Shown one piece after another: positions 24,962 to 34,063 of a DNA stretch of 64,000 nt (within the stretch, counting starts at the first letter, position 1; each line of letters opens with the position of its first letter). Under the pieces are notes generated by a model that saw only the letters and a list, made by a program, of their open reading frames with translations, was not told the origin of the DNA and did not search any database. The stretch comes from Bacteroidia bacterium. Its GTDB lineage: Bacteria > Bacteroidota > Bacteroidia > Bacteroidales > Paludibacteraceae. The DNA is taken from assembly GCA_009929375.1 (NCBI GenBank), contig SAAO01000008.1, forward strand, positions 50,882-114,881, given 5' to 3'. A program made the translations under genes and the position numbers.

Positions 24962-26641
24962 TTATTTTCTCTCTTTTTTGCTGAGCAATACATTTGCTCT
25001 TTCAAGTGCTTCGTTGATGTTTGGATAGATATTTTCCGAACCAAGGAGTTTTTCAATACCCACATTTGTCAACACATTTCTCACGTTATCGTTAACGCCC
25101 GAAAGCAAAATCTGAGTTTTGTCCTTTTTCGACATTTTAATCAGGTTTTCGAGGTTGTGTGTGCCTGTAGAGTCGATGAAAGGAACTTTGCGCATTCGGA
25201 TAATCCGGATGGCAGGTTTATCGCCAATTTGTTTCATCGTTTCCTCAAACTTATTGGCCACGCCAAAAAAGAAAGGTCCTTCAATTTCATACACTTCCAC
25301 ACCTTTGGGCAATAGCAGCTTTTCTGTATCCGAAGAGCCTTCCACATAGTCGGCCTCGTCTATCTCACTTTTGAAAATTGAAATACTTGTAGTTTCAGAA
25401 ATACGTCGCAGAAACAAAACTACAGCAAGCAAAAGACCGATTTCGATGGCTATGGTCAGGTCGAAAATCACTGTCAACAGAAAAGTGGCAAGCAATACAG
25501 CAACATCCGACTTCGGATTCTTCATAAGTGCTTTAAATGTGCGCCATTCGCTCATATTGTACGCCACGATGACGAGTACTCCGGCAAGGCAAGCCATCGG
25601 AATATGTTTTGTGAGATCGCCCAAAAACAAAAGAATTAATAGTAAAACGGCAGCATGAATAATCCCTGCAATTGGCGTGCGTCCACCATTGTTGATATTG
25701 GTCATGGTACGTGCAATAGCTCCTGTTGCCGGAATTCCTCCAAAAATTGGTGTGACCACATTGGCTACGCCCTGTGCAATAAGTTCGGTGTTTGAGTTGT
25801 GCTTGTCACCAATTACCCCATCGGCTACAGTTGCTGAAAGTAAGGACTCAATGGCGCCCAGCATGGCTATTGTAAAGGCTGTGGGAAGCAGTGTTTCTAT
25901 TACCTTGAAATTAATTTCAGGTGCTTCAGCTTTTGGAAGTGACGGGTCGATGCTGAAACGGTCACCAATGGTTTCGATACCGGTTATACCCATTTTTTCG
26001 CGCAGGAAATACACAATCACTGTCATTACCACAATGGCAATGAGTGAACCCGGGATTTTTTTTGAAACCTTCGGGCTCAGCGCAATAATCACTATTGACA
26101 ATATTCCTACAGCAGCCGACCACCAGTTAATAGTGGAAAATGTGTTGAAATAAACACCCCATTTCGACAGAAAGTCACCGGGCATTTCACCAGTTTGTAA
26201 ACCTAGAAGGTCTTTAATCTGAGTGCTGAAAATGGTGAGCGCAATACCGCTTGTAAATCCTACAATTACCGGAAACGGAATAAATTTAATGACACTGCCC
26301 AGTTTCAGAAGTCCCATGGCAATAAGCATTACGCCGGCAATCATGGTGGCAATCGCTAATCCGGTAACACCGAATTCCTGAACAATACCATATACAATTA
26401 CAATAAAAGCCCCTGTGGGGCCTCCGATTTGAACTTTACTTCCTCCAAGGAAAGAAATAATAAAACCTGCGATAATAGCAGTAAACAGACCTTTTTCGGG
26501 AGTAACACCGGATGCAATACCGAAGGCAATGGCAAGGGGGAGAGCCACAATACCCACGATCACACCCGCCATAAGGTCTTTGTAAAACAACTCTTTAGAG
26601 TAGTTTTTCAGTGTGTTGAGTAATTTGGGTTGAAAACGCAT
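24962..26641 (-). CDS. SulP-family anion transporter with STAS domain
   Basis: A 559-residue SulP/SLC26-type permease. N-terminal signature DLMAGVIVGIVALPLAIAFG, the QIGGPTGAFIVIV substrate region, about 11-14 membrane segments, and a C-terminal STAS domain at about 440-550 (GVEVYEIEGPFFFGVANKFEE; IDSTGTHNLENLIKMSKK). The family carries sulfate, bicarbonate or dicarboxylates, and the exact substrate cannot be read from the sequence. A minus-strand -7 box TAACTTTG lies at 26669-26676. It converges on the HIT gene, and the TonB receptor gene upstream ends 103 bases before its start. Confidence 0.92.
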   Translation of the reverse strand: MRFQPKLLNTLKNYSKELFYKDLMAGVIVGIVALPLAIAFGIASGVTPEKGLFTAIIAGFIISFLGGSKVQIGGPTGAFIVIVYGIVQEFGVTGLAIATMIAGVMLIAMGLLKLGSVIKFIPFPVIVGFTSGIALTIFSTQIKDLLGLQTGEMPGDFLSKWGVYFNTFSTINWWSAAVGILSIVIIALSPKVSKKIPGSLIAIVVMTVIVYFLREKMGITGIETIGDRFSIDPSLPKAEAPEINFKVIETLLPTAFTIAMLGAIESLLSATVADGVIGDKHNSNTELIAQGVANVVTPIFGGIPATGAIARTMTNINNGGRTPIAGIIHAAVLLLILLFLGDLTKHIPMACLAGVLVIVAYNMSEWRTFKALMKNPKSDVAVLLATFLLTVIFDLTIAIEIGLLLAVVLFLRRISETTSISIFKSEIDEADYVEGSSDTEKLLLPKGVEVYEIEGPFFFGVANKFEETMKQIGDKPAIRIIRMRKVPFIDSTGTHNLENLIKMSKKDKTQILLSGVNDNVRNVLTNVGIEKLLGSENIYPNINEALERANVLLSKKERK

Positions 26642-26668
26642 AACAATTCATCTTTTTGAAATCGGGTG

Positions 26669-26676
26669 CAAAGTTA
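26669..26676 (-). promoter_or_regulatory. -7 box of the SulP gene
   Basis: TAACTTTG on the minus strand, 28 bases before the SulP start. No convincing -33 TTTG was found. Confidence 0.4.
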
Positions 26677-26744
26677 AGGCTTTTTAAGTAAAAGTGTACC
26701 CCGAACTAGATGAATTGTTCTGTTTTCTGCTTTTTTTAGAATGA

Positions 26745-29537
26745 TTACAGCTTCCAGCTTAGTCCTACTGACCATGTGCGGCCATTGTTATACGCCTTGT
26801 TACGAAGTGTGGCCGATTTGTTTTCGCCGTTTTTTACATATTCGTAAGTCTGCTGGGTTACATAATCCTGAGCCAGTAAATCTTTTATTCCGAATTTCAA
26901 CTCTAAATGATTCCCGATTTTTTTGTTGAGTGAAAAATCGAGGACATGGCGGGGCATTTCATATATGTCGGGTATAACCACTTGCGACTGATTGAGCTGA
27001 GCGGCTACCATAATGCGTTTGCCCATTGTATTGTACATGATTGATGACGATAGTCCTGCTTTGTCGTTTTGGTAAAAAAGGGCTGCATTGATGACGTATG
27101 GCGACTGTCCCTGAAGTGGACGGGCACGTTCGGTTTCAGTGTTCTCAAATTCCACATTGCTGAAAATATAGGAAGCGTTCAGGCTTGCACTGAAATTTTT
27201 AAGTCCGATCAGATTTTCGAGCGAGCGTTTGATTTCAAGCTCGAGGCCATAGTTCACGGCAGCTTTTGCATTGTCGAACGAAAATTCACTTGTACCGACA
27301 TTCACCATTTCAATAGGATTGTTGAAATGTTTGAAAAATGCTGCCAACGTAAAAGTTTCGTTTGGTGTGGGGTAATGTTCAAATCGAAAATCGACATTCT
27401 GAATAGAAGCATCTTTCAGATTCGGATTTCCGCGCACCGAAAATTTTTCGGTAAAATCATAATAGCTAAGCGGTGAAACTTCCCTGAATTCAGGACGATT
27501 GATGGTATGCGCATAAGCCAGACGAAGCAGATTTTTTTCGTTCAGATTAAAGCTACTGTTGAACGATGGAAAGAAATTCATATTAGGTTCATCTACTTTT
27601 ACAGGAGAGCTTATGTTGTAATATCCCTGAAGTTGCAAACGGTTATATTCGGCTCTGACACCTCCGTTAAGGCTGAATCTTCCCAGTGGAAGTGATAGGC
27701 TCAGATATCCGGCTGAGAGTAATGCTGATGCTTTGTAACTGTTGGCAATATTGGTTTGTTCGTCGATACTCAGCACTTTGTTTGCTCCAAGGTAAGGTTC
27801 GGTAAAAAGTGTTTCGAAATCAAGTGCATTCACTTCTGAGTCAGAGAATTGTCCGTAAGCCTTTCGATAGGTGATACTTCGTTCGGCAAAGTTACGGGTT
27901 TTATATTCGTTGTAAAGTCCGGTTTTCAATGTCCCTGAAATTTCTCCGAGCAATAGTTTGTGCTCGTAATTGAGGGCAGCTGTGGCCACATGTTCGTGAT
28001 TGGTCATAAAAAGCCGTCCCAACTCGTTAATACTGGGAACATCAGGCAATGCATATTCGTAAACTCCGGCTGCATTTTGTTTCATACTGCGGTTTTGACG
28101 GTCGGGTTCAATGCGGTTAGCATATGCATAGCCCAGATTCCAGTCGAGCTTACGATCATCACTGTTTTGTAGTTTGTGGTTTCCGCTTATTTGTCCTGAA
28201 TATGTGGTACGGGCCGAATACTGATTACTGTTATAAATGAAATTTCCCTGGCGATTATTATTCCAGCCTTCGGTAATGGCAGTTTTGTCCACACCCATTT
28301 GATTGAAAATGTTCTTGAACTCAATACGTGTTCCGTTAGTGGTTTGGTATGCCCAATTGTGCATCAGGCCCAGTTTGAAATCACGACTGTAAATGTCGGC
28401 CAGATATTCGTACATTGGAGTTGGTGTTTCGCTGTCAGCATCATAACGTTCGTACATATTGTTGATCATGTTTGAACGTGTGCTGTACGAGTTACTGTAG
28501 TTGAGCGAAGTTATTGTTCCGACTTTTGCGCCATTGTCAAGGCTCCATTTACGACCGATACCAAAACTGAGTTTCTGGTTGGGTAATGCCATTGTTTTTT
28601 GTGCTGCCCAGCGGTTGTTGAGTTGCAGTGCGTATGCGTCGCGCTGATTAAGCGATACATTATTAAGGTTTGAAGGAAAATTTTCAGGAATATTGCGCGA
28701 TCCGGCTCCCAAACCAAGCACATCGGCTGTTTGAAAAGGAAGAAAATAAGCATCGCCAAAGGTAGTCTGATCATTGTAAGCAGCTCCGTATTCCGCATTA
28801 ATAAAGTTCTCGTCAGGAATATTTTTAGTGGATATCTTGATAAATCCTCCTGTAGCTTCGGCCGAAAGTTCCGGCGATCCGCTTTTGTATATCAAAAGAT
28901 TATCAATCATATTACTTGGAATGGCGTCGAACGAAAAAGCTTTTGCATCTGTTTCGCTACTCGGAGTGGCCGCATTGTTGAGCCATACATTATTGTAACG
29001 CTGGTTAAGTCCGCGAACCACAATGAAACGATTGTCCTGAATGGTGACGCCCGGTACGCGTTTTACCACTTCGGAAGCATCACGGTCGAGAGTTTTACCA
29101 ATCTGCTGAGAAGAAATGCCATTGACAACCTGAACGGCGGTGCGTACGCTTTTCAGCAACGAAAGTTCAGTGTCGGTGCGTGCCTGAGCAACCACCTGGA
29201 CGCTTTCGAGCATCAGGGCAGCTTCTTCCATGTCAATATTTACTGTGGTTGTTTTGCCTTTTTCAACAATAACATCTGCAATTTTCTGAGTTTTGTATGA
29301 TACATACGAAATAATCAATGTGTATTTGCCCGGGTTGACGTTCAAAGTATAATTGCCATCAATGTCGGCAGTGGTGCCGTTGGTTGTTCCTTCAATTAAA
29401 ATAGCTGCTCCGGTTAGAGGTTCTTTGTACTTTTTGTCCATAACTATGCCCTTTATAGCAGTTTGAGCGAGAATGTTTTGGGCAAAAATGCTGAATAACA
29501 GCACAATTAAAGAGCGGTAAAAAAAGTGTAATCTCAT
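26745..29537 (-). CDS. TonB-dependent outer-membrane receptor
   Basis: A 930-residue receptor. Signal peptide (ending FAQNILAQ), a carboxypeptidase-regulatory-like domain at about 26-105 (AIKGIVMDKKYKEPLTGAAI; DIDGNYTLNVNPGKYTL), the plug (VKRVPGVTIQDNRFIVVRGL; GSPELSAEATGGFIKI) and a large barrel ending TWSVGLSWKL. It differs from SusC: it has no STN domain, no SusD partner and no typical SusC plug words, so it is more likely a siderophore, metal or peptide receptor type. No substrate gene is next to it. A minus-strand -7 box TAATTTTG lies at 29569-29576, 32 bases before the start. Confidence 0.88.
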   Translation of the reverse strand: MRLHFFYRSLIVLLFSIFAQNILAQTAIKGIVMDKKYKEPLTGAAILIEGTTNGTTADIDGNYTLNVNPGKYTLIISYVSYKTQKIADVIVEKGKTTTVNIDMEEAALMLESVQVVAQARTDTELSLLKSVRTAVQVVNGISSQQIGKTLDRDASEVVKRVPGVTIQDNRFIVVRGLNQRYNNVWLNNAATPSSETDAKAFSFDAIPSNMIDNLLIYKSGSPELSAEATGGFIKISTKNIPDENFINAEYGAAYNDQTTFGDAYFLPFQTADVLGLGAGSRNIPENFPSNLNNVSLNQRDAYALQLNNRWAAQKTMALPNQKLSFGIGRKWSLDNGAKVGTITSLNYSNSYSTRSNMINNMYERYDADSETPTPMYEYLADIYSRDFKLGLMHNWAYQTTNGTRIEFKNIFNQMGVDKTAITEGWNNNRQGNFIYNSNQYSARTTYSGQISGNHKLQNSDDRKLDWNLGYAYANRIEPDRQNRSMKQNAAGVYEYALPDVPSINELGRLFMTNHEHVATAALNYEHKLLLGEISGTLKTGLYNEYKTRNFAERSITYRKAYGQFSDSEVNALDFETLFTEPYLGANKVLSIDEQTNIANSYKASALLSAGYLSLSLPLGRFSLNGGVRAEYNRLQLQGYYNISSPVKVDEPNMNFFPSFNSSFNLNEKNLLRLAYAHTINRPEFREVSPLSYYDFTEKFSVRGNPNLKDASIQNVDFRFEHYPTPNETFTLAAFFKHFNNPIEMVNVGTSEFSFDNAKAAVNYGLELEIKRSLENLIGLKNFSASLNASYIFSNVEFENTETERARPLQGQSPYVINAALFYQNDKAGLSSSIMYNTMGKRIMVAAQLNQSQVVIPDIYEMPRHVLDFSLNKKIGNHLELKFGIKDLLAQDYVTQQTYEYVKNGENKSATLRNKAYNNGRTWSVGLSWKL

Positions 29538-29568
29538 TGAGTTTAATTTTTTCCTTGTTTTGATGCCG

Positions 29569-29576
29569 CAAAATTA
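29569..29576 (-). promoter_or_regulatory. -7 box of the TonB-dependent receptor gene
   Basis: TAATTTTG on the minus strand fits TAnnTTTG and lies 32 bases before the start. The -33 element is not clear. Confidence 0.4.
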
Positions 29577-29693
29577 CGAAACCTCTGTTTCAGCCATGAT
29601 AAGAATGTATTACATTGATATTACTGTTATTGCAGGGATAAGTCAGAGTTATTCTGATTGGTTAATCATTGTTGTTTGCAAATTTTATAAAGC

Positions 29694-29725
29694 AAGCCAC
29701 AGATAAATTATGTTATCCGTGGCTT
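29694..29725 (-). terminator. Terminator hairpin after the CBS-like membrane protein gene
   Basis: AAGCCAC plus GATAA (29694-29706) pairs with TTATC plus GTGGCTT (29713-29725) with one A/C mismatch: a 12-bp stem. The T tract on either strand is only moderate. It lies about 100 bases past the stop of the minus-strand gene. Confidence 0.5.
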
Positions 29726-29822
29726 GGGTTTTGTTGCCTTTCGTATGAAAAGGCTGTCAGATACATAACTGTTAAAAATCTAGGTGCGAAATGTTTTGTA
29801 TAAAAGTTCGATGTGTGAATTG

Positions 29823-30596
29823 CTAAACTTTTGCATATTGAAAAATCCGATTGTTGGTAAGCAATCCGAGTATGGGTTCGGAGTTTTTCCCGGTTTGGGT
29901 TACAAATACATCGAAGCATTCTTCTGTGGCATCCATTACGCGTTTGGCATCGAGCAGGTTTGCGTTAATCGAAATAAATCCAACACTTCTGTTCAGCATT
30001 TTCTTAAATTGTTCATCGTTCGATTCCAGAAGATCCTTTAAAGTTACGTTTTTTGGTTGATTTTCTGTGCTTGTTTCTTTGCTTTGGAACGAATTATAGA
30101 GAAACTGATAAAACACACCACGATGTATCATATATTTCACTACCATGTTTTTGTCGAGTACTGCAAACCGGTTGTAGGGTTTGAAGCGTTCGTATTCAAG
30201 TATCGCCGGGATGGGCTTGTCCGATTCTTCAGCCAAATCGAGATAAACGATGTCTTTTACAGGTAGCATTACATCTTTTACTGCCAGACGCGAAATTTTT
30301 TCTTCGGGAGTAAGGGTTTTTATTGCGTCTTTGTACGATTGTGTGGCTGCTTCAAAGTTCGCTTTTCCAAAATAGAATGCGAGTACGGTACCTATCCATG
30401 TGCCCCACAAAGGAAGCAGGGTTTGGCCGATAAATGAAAGTGGCTTGTCTGAAGAGCCACTATTTGTCAGTAACAGATAGACGGCAACAAATACAGTGGT
30501 TCCAACCACAAGGGCTGTAATGATCAGTGCAATCAGGTTGCGCGAAGCCCATGAAAGATTGCTTTCGGTAGGGTTTTGTTCTTGAGTTGATTCCAT
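29823..30596 (-). CDS. Membrane protein with CBS-like repeats
   Basis: A 257-residue protein. Two membrane segments (LIALIITALVVGTTVFVAVY near 21-40; a second near 55-76 with LPLWGTWIGTVLAFYFG), then a cytoplasmic part with two repeats resembling CBS domains (SRLAVKDVMLPVKDIVYLDL and later FISINANLLDAKRVMDATEE, ending EPILGLLTNNRIFQY). CBS pairs usually bind adenosine nucleotides and gate membrane proteins. Assignment is by pattern only. No transport or catalytic domain is attached. It sits upstream of the TonB receptor on the same strand, about 285 bases away, with a terminator between, so it is probably separate. Confidence 0.6.
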   Translation of the reverse strand: MESTQEQNPTESNLSWASRNLIALIITALVVGTTVFVAVYLLLTNSGSSDKPLSFIGQTLLPLWGTWIGTVLAFYFGKANFEAATQSYKDAIKTLTPEEKISRLAVKDVMLPVKDIVYLDLAEESDKPIPAILEYERFKPYNRFAVLDKNMVVKYMIHRGVFYQFLYNSFQSKETSTENQPKNVTLKDLLESNDEQFKKMLNRSVGFISINANLLDAKRVMDATEECFDVFVTQTGKNSEPILGLLTNNRIFQYAKV

Positions 30597-30649
30597 GGAT
30601 TTGAAAAATTTGATTGTGATGATGTCTTGTCTCTTGTTTTTTTAGTAAT

Positions 30650-30979
30650 TTATATTAATCCAATCACAGTTTTAACTACCAATTGTAATAAACTGTTTTT
30701 GAACTCATCTGCTTTGACCATGCCTAATCCTGCCTGTTTGAGTGTATTCATTTCTATTATTTCTTTCTTACCCATAATCAGGAACTCAACGTCGTCAGCA
30801 GCTAATTTGCCTTCTACAAGTTGAATGCCCCATGTTTTAATGTCATTCTCAAGGGATTTTAATAGTTTCAAACCATCTGCTTTTGCTGCCTCTGCATAAT
30901 TATCTATAGTGTCGAGTGCTAGTTTTCCGACTTCGTTTTTTAGTGTTTCTATCACTGCATTAAAATCAATGTTGGCCAT
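30650..30979 (-). CDS. Small soluble helical protein, unknown function
   Basis: A 109-residue protein with no signal peptide, mostly alpha-helical (TLKNEVGKLALDTIDNYAE; EIIEMNTLKQAGLGMVKAD), ending in a short hydrophobic stretch (LLQLVVKTVIGLI). It follows the lipoprotein at 30985 by 5 bases and is surely cotranscribed with it. I do not recognise a family. The pairing suggests the two act together. Confidence 0.6.
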   Translation of the reverse strand: MANIDFNAVIETLKNEVGKLALDTIDNYAEAAKADGLKLLKSLENDIKTWGIQLVEGKLAADDVEFLIMGKKEIIEMNTLKQAGLGMVKADEFKNSLLQLVVKTVIGLI

Positions 30980-30984
30980 ATTTT

Positions 30985-31437
30985 TTATTGTTTTATGTCT
31001 TTAGGTTTAATTTTTCCACTTTCAAGTGCGGCTATCAGGTCAAATGCTTCAGCGACTTGTTTTTTTGCTTCATTTACAAATACTTCGTTCATACTACCCT
31101 TCTCTTCCCAGCGTTGAAGAAAGCCTCCCAATAAATGTCCTTCAGGATTTAGTAGCTTATCCCACATTTGCATTGTAATTTTGTTTAATGGGCGGTTTTT
31201 TTCATACTCATACGCTTTTTGTAAATTGGTTTTCAGAGTTTTTACGTCAGATACATGAGTGTTGAAATCATCTGACGCCATGCTCATTATGTTTAGTGCA
31301 TCTACTTTTAATGAGGTTGTTTGTGTGTAGGCATGTTGATCGAATGTGGAGATGGTACTACATGCGGCAAAACTCGTCAGAATAATGATTATGGTCATTA
31401 TTCTCATTAGTTGCGAAGGTCTTTTTTCTTTGATCAT
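30985..31437 (-). CDS. Small lipoprotein, unknown function
   Basis: About 150 residues. The frame is open from 31557, but those residues overlap the next gene and lack a signal. Starting at 31437 (MIKEKRPSQLMRIM) gives a basic n-region, a hydrophobic core and a lipobox (IILTSFAACSTIS), so I place the start there. The mature part is helical (VKTLKTNLQKAYEYEKNRPL; NEVFVNEAKKQVAEAFDLIA). It is 5 bases before the helical protein gene at 30650 and 32 bases after the Cys-rich gene. Function unknown. Confidence 0.65.
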   Translation of the reverse strand: MIKEKRPSQLMRIMTIIIILTSFAACSTISTFDQHAYTQTTSLKVDALNIMSMASDDFNTHVSDVKTLKTNLQKAYEYEKNRPLNKITMQMWDKLLNPEGHLLGGFLQRWEEKGSMNEVFVNEAKKQVAEAFDLIAALESGKIKPKDIKQ

Positions 31438-31469
31438 TTGAGTCTTTGTGTTTTTGATTACTGTATTTG

Positions 31470-31676
31470 TTAGCTTGTATGGCATGCTTTGCAGCAATAG
31501 TAGCAGCCGTTCGATTTTGAGTAGTACTTTTTGGCTTCTTTTACAGCATTTGCACAATTTTCGAATACGCCCAGGTAAAGTGCATTTACGGTATCGGGTT
31601 TGTGGCTGCAGCTGTCGGTGTGAACCTCATGGTCACCATTGGCCTGAGCAATTTTGTTTACATAATAGTGTTCCAT
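31470..31676 (-). CDS. Small Cys-rich conserved protein
   Basis: A 68-residue protein of a family I recall from Bacteroidota and Proteobacteria by its fixed pattern: MEHYYVNKIAQANGDHEVHT, a Cys-Ser-His after it, then LYLGVFENCANAVKEAKKYY and a Cys-Tyr-Tyr-Cys-Cys-Lys-Ala-Cys-His-Thr-Ser end. Six Cys and several His suggest metal binding or disulfides. There is no signal peptide. Biochemical role unknown. A good minus-strand promoter (31745-31777) stands before it, and the lipoprotein and helical genes downstream may share the transcript. Confidence 0.75.
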   Translation of the reverse strand: MEHYYVNKIAQANGDHEVHTDSCSHKPDTVNALYLGVFENCANAVKEAKKYYSKSNGCYYCCKACHTS

Positions 31677-31744
31677 TTTATTTGATTTTGAGGGTTTTGA
31701 GATATCCGGAATCGATGAGTGTGACGGAGCATAATTTTGTTTGT

Positions 31745-31777
31745 CAAAATTATGGATTTATTTAATTAGTATTCAAA
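31745..31777 (-). promoter_or_regulatory. Promoter of the Cys-rich small protein gene
   Basis: On the minus strand TTTG (31777-31774), a 21-base spacer and TAATTTTG (31752-31745) match the -33/-7 consensus. The -7 box is one arm of a perfect 9-bp inverted repeat. Confidence 0.6.
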
Positions 31778-32060
31778 TTTTATTATGTGTATTTTTAAGA
31801 CACAGTTAATTTGTAAAATGCAGTGTATTAGTTATATGTGTCTTATTTTCTGAAAATATTTAAGACAGGCTGTTTATGCTATAAAAATGCTATCTGTTTT
31901 AAGCATAATATTTTATAGCTAAATGTCTTTTGATTTTATTCCCGGGTTTTAGAATTGATTTTGTTATAACATTTTTCTGTTGTAATATTTAATTTTATGT
32001 ATGTGAAAAAATATGCTTAGTCTGTATCTGTTTTGATCTTCTTGAATTTATCTGTCCGCA

Positions 32061-32091
32061 ATTGCAGAGATTAACAAAATGATTATATTTG
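32061..32091 (+). promoter_or_regulatory. Promoter of the S41 protease gene
   Basis: ATTG (32061-32064), a 19-base spacer and TATATTTG (32084-32091). RNA would start near 32098, 43 bases before the ATG. Confidence 0.6.
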
Positions 32092-32140
32092 CAGATATAT
32101 TTATATTGAATTTTCATTTAAAATAAAAAGTCCTCAAAAC

Positions 32141-33577
32141 ATGAAAAAGTCCGTCTTATTCTTTCTGATGTTGTTTTTGTTTGCTTCCTGCGACGAAGAG
32201 TTGAATGATTCTCAGTCTCTTAATAAATACGTGAATCGTTGGTTGTATGATAATATGTCGATGCTGTATTACTGGAATACGAAGCTACCGGCTTACAAAA
32301 GTTCAACCGAAAGTCCCGATAAGTATTTCGAGACATTAATTTATGAGGAAGACCGTTTTTCAGCTATTTTTGATAGTTATACCGAAATTCTGAATAGTCT
32401 GCATGGAGTGAGCGAAGCCGATCCGGGTTTTGAATTTCAGCTCTATCGCGAAAGTGAAACGAACGATAATGTAGTGGGAGCAGTGCTTTATTCCAAGCCG
32501 GGTACAACGGCTGCTGCTGCCGGAGCTACCCGCGGAAAATTTTTCAGGAAAATAAACGGTACCCAGATTACAATTGCTAATTACAGCAATCTGATCGCAG
32601 CATTTACAGATGGTTCAGCAAGTTTTAGCATGACTTTTTCGGAGCCACTTAATGGTCAGTGGCAGGATGGTACAACAATTACGGTGACAAAGGTTAAGAA
32701 TTATCAGGAAAATCCTGTTTATCTCGACACTGTGTATATTGTTGATAATAAAAAGATTGGATATCTTGTGTATAATTTCTTTAGTAACGATACCGGAGAC
32801 GAAACGCTGAAATACGATTTGGAAATGAATGAAGTTTTTGGTCGTTTCAAACAGGAAGGTATTTCGGAGTTAATTGTGGATCTTCGTTATAACAGTGGAG
32901 GTATGATGTCGTCGGCAGTGCATATGGGAAGTATGCTTGTGCCCGATCTGGCTGCCAATAAAGTATTTTCGTACACCGAATACAACCGTAACTACACCAA
33001 CTATTTCAATAGCGATGAATTTAAAAAGCAAAATGTTGGTGATCCGTTTGTAGATTATTTTGCCACAAATATTGCTGTTTCAAAACCTGCTGCTGCAACT
33101 ATTCCTGTGCAAAATGTGGGTAATCAGCTGAATCGTATTTATTTCCTGACAGGACGCCGTACGGCTTCGGCCAGCGAAATGGTTATTAATAGTCTGAAGC
33201 CTTATATTTCATGCATCCTGATTGGAGATGTGACAGTGGGTAAAAATGTGGGTTCAACGCTGGTAAACGACGAAGAAAATGATAAAAATGACTGGGCTTT
33301 TATGCCTATTATTCTGAAATACTTCAACAAAGACCGAAAAAGTGATTTTCCGAATGGTTTCGTTCCTGATTTCAGTGTGGATGATACCTATAATTATGCA
33401 CTTGGAGATTTGCGCGAATCGTTGCTTAATAAGGCTGTTTTACAAATTACGGGAAAAGCGTCATTGGTACCTTCGGTGAAGAAAACTCCTTTGAAACTGA
33501 CTTCGCCTGTTGATGTCAAACCTTTTGGCAGGCTTATTGTAAATAAACCGTTATCAAACAGTTTTGTAAAACAATAA
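32141..33577 (+). CDS. S41-family serine peptidase, lipoprotein
   Basis: A 478-residue lipoprotein (signal ending FLFASCDEE, Cys 18) of the C-terminal processing peptidase family. A PDZ-like domain lies at about 90-190, and the protease core has ELIVDLRYNSGGMMSSAVHM and GRRTASASEMVINSLKPY. The catalytic Ser is S343 in TASAS and the Lys is K368 in GDVTVGKNVGS, exactly 25 residues later as in CtpA. It would cut envelope or surface proteins. The exported protein at 33592 begins 15 bases after and is probably cotranscribed. The natural substrate is unknown. Confidence 0.9.
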   Translation: MKKSVLFFLMLFLFASCDEELNDSQSLNKYVNRWLYDNMSMLYYWNTKLPAYKSSTESPDKYFETLIYEEDRFSAIFDSYTEILNSLHGVSEADPGFEFQLYRESETNDNVVGAVLYSKPGTTAAAAGATRGKFFRKINGTQITIANYSNLIAAFTDGSASFSMTFSEPLNGQWQDGTTITVTKVKNYQENPVYLDTVYIVDNKKIGYLVYNFFSNDTGDETLKYDLEMNEVFGRFKQEGISELIVDLRYNSGGMMSSAVHMGSMLVPDLAANKVFSYTEYNRNYTNYFNSDEFKKQNVGDPFVDYFATNIAVSKPAAATIPVQNVGNQLNRIYFLTGRRTASASEMVINSLKPYISCILIGDVTVGKNVGSTLVNDEENDKNDWAFMPIILKYFNKDRKSDFPNGFVPDFSVDDTYNYALGDLRESLLNKAVLQITGKASLVPSVKKTPLKLTSPVDVKPFGRLIVNKPLSNSFVKQ

Positions 33578-33591
33578 ACAATTACGAAATT

Positions 33592-34044
33592 ATGAAAAAA
33601 CTGATTTATACAGGCATTATTTTGCTTTTGTTAGGATCAACAGGATTTTTAAAAGCTCAGACCAAGGTCTTGCCGAATGACCCGAAACCGGTTCTTCTGG
33701 TTGATAACAAACCCACAACAACGAACATGGCCTTCGAAAGCCTTGTGAATGGATATGGAACAATATGTACTTCGATAAGTGATTTGAGTAGTAAGCAGGA
33801 AACCCGCATCCTCAAACTTGAATCCCGCCGCGATAAGAAACTTTCCAAAATTGATGCCCGCATCAAAAAAACAAATGCGCAGTTAAAGTCGCAAAAGACA
33901 AATCTCAGTGAAAAGCAAATCAAAAAAGCTGAAAAGAAGGTTTTGAATCTTTTGCTCGACCGTCAGGCAGTGACAGGAAAGGCTAAGAAGCTTATTCTAA
34001 AGGAGCTTACACCTGCTCAAAAGGAAAAGGCGGGCTGGAGATAA
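33592..34044 (+). CDS. Small exported coiled-coil protein, unknown function
   Basis: A 150-residue protein with a signal peptide (MKKLIYTGIILLLLGSTGF, cleavage near KAQ). The mature half is a Lys-rich coiled coil (SRRDKKLSKIDARIKKTNAQ; SEKQIKKAEKKVLNLLLD). It starts 15 bases after the S41 protease gene, so it may be a partner or substrate. No family recognised. Its stop lies 20 bases from that of the convergent aroE. Confidence 0.6.
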   Translation: MKKLIYTGIILLLLGSTGFLKAQTKVLPNDPKPVLLVDNKPTTTNMAFESLVNGYGTICTSISDLSSKQETRILKLESRRDKKLSKIDARIKKTNAQLKSQKTNLSEKQIKKAEKKVLNLLLDRQAVTGKAKKLILKELTPAQKEKAGWR

Positions 34045-34063
34045 TGTGCAGAATTTCAGTGCG

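Larger units (their letters stand above)
31677..32140. other. Non-coding gap between divergent genes
   Basis: This 464-base AT-rich gap has no gene. It holds the promoter of the Cys-rich gene (31745-31777), a perfect inverted repeat ATAATTTTG / CAAAATTAT (31731-31753), a 9-bp inverted repeat TAAGACACA / TGTGTCTTA (31796-31804 and 31837-31845) and the promoter of the S41 protease gene (32061-32091). Confidence 0.6.

Noticed and set aside
31448..31765. A 105-codon plus-strand frame over the Cys-rich gene
   Set aside because: The minus-strand 68-residue protein has a conserved family pattern and a good promoter. The plus frame has neither.
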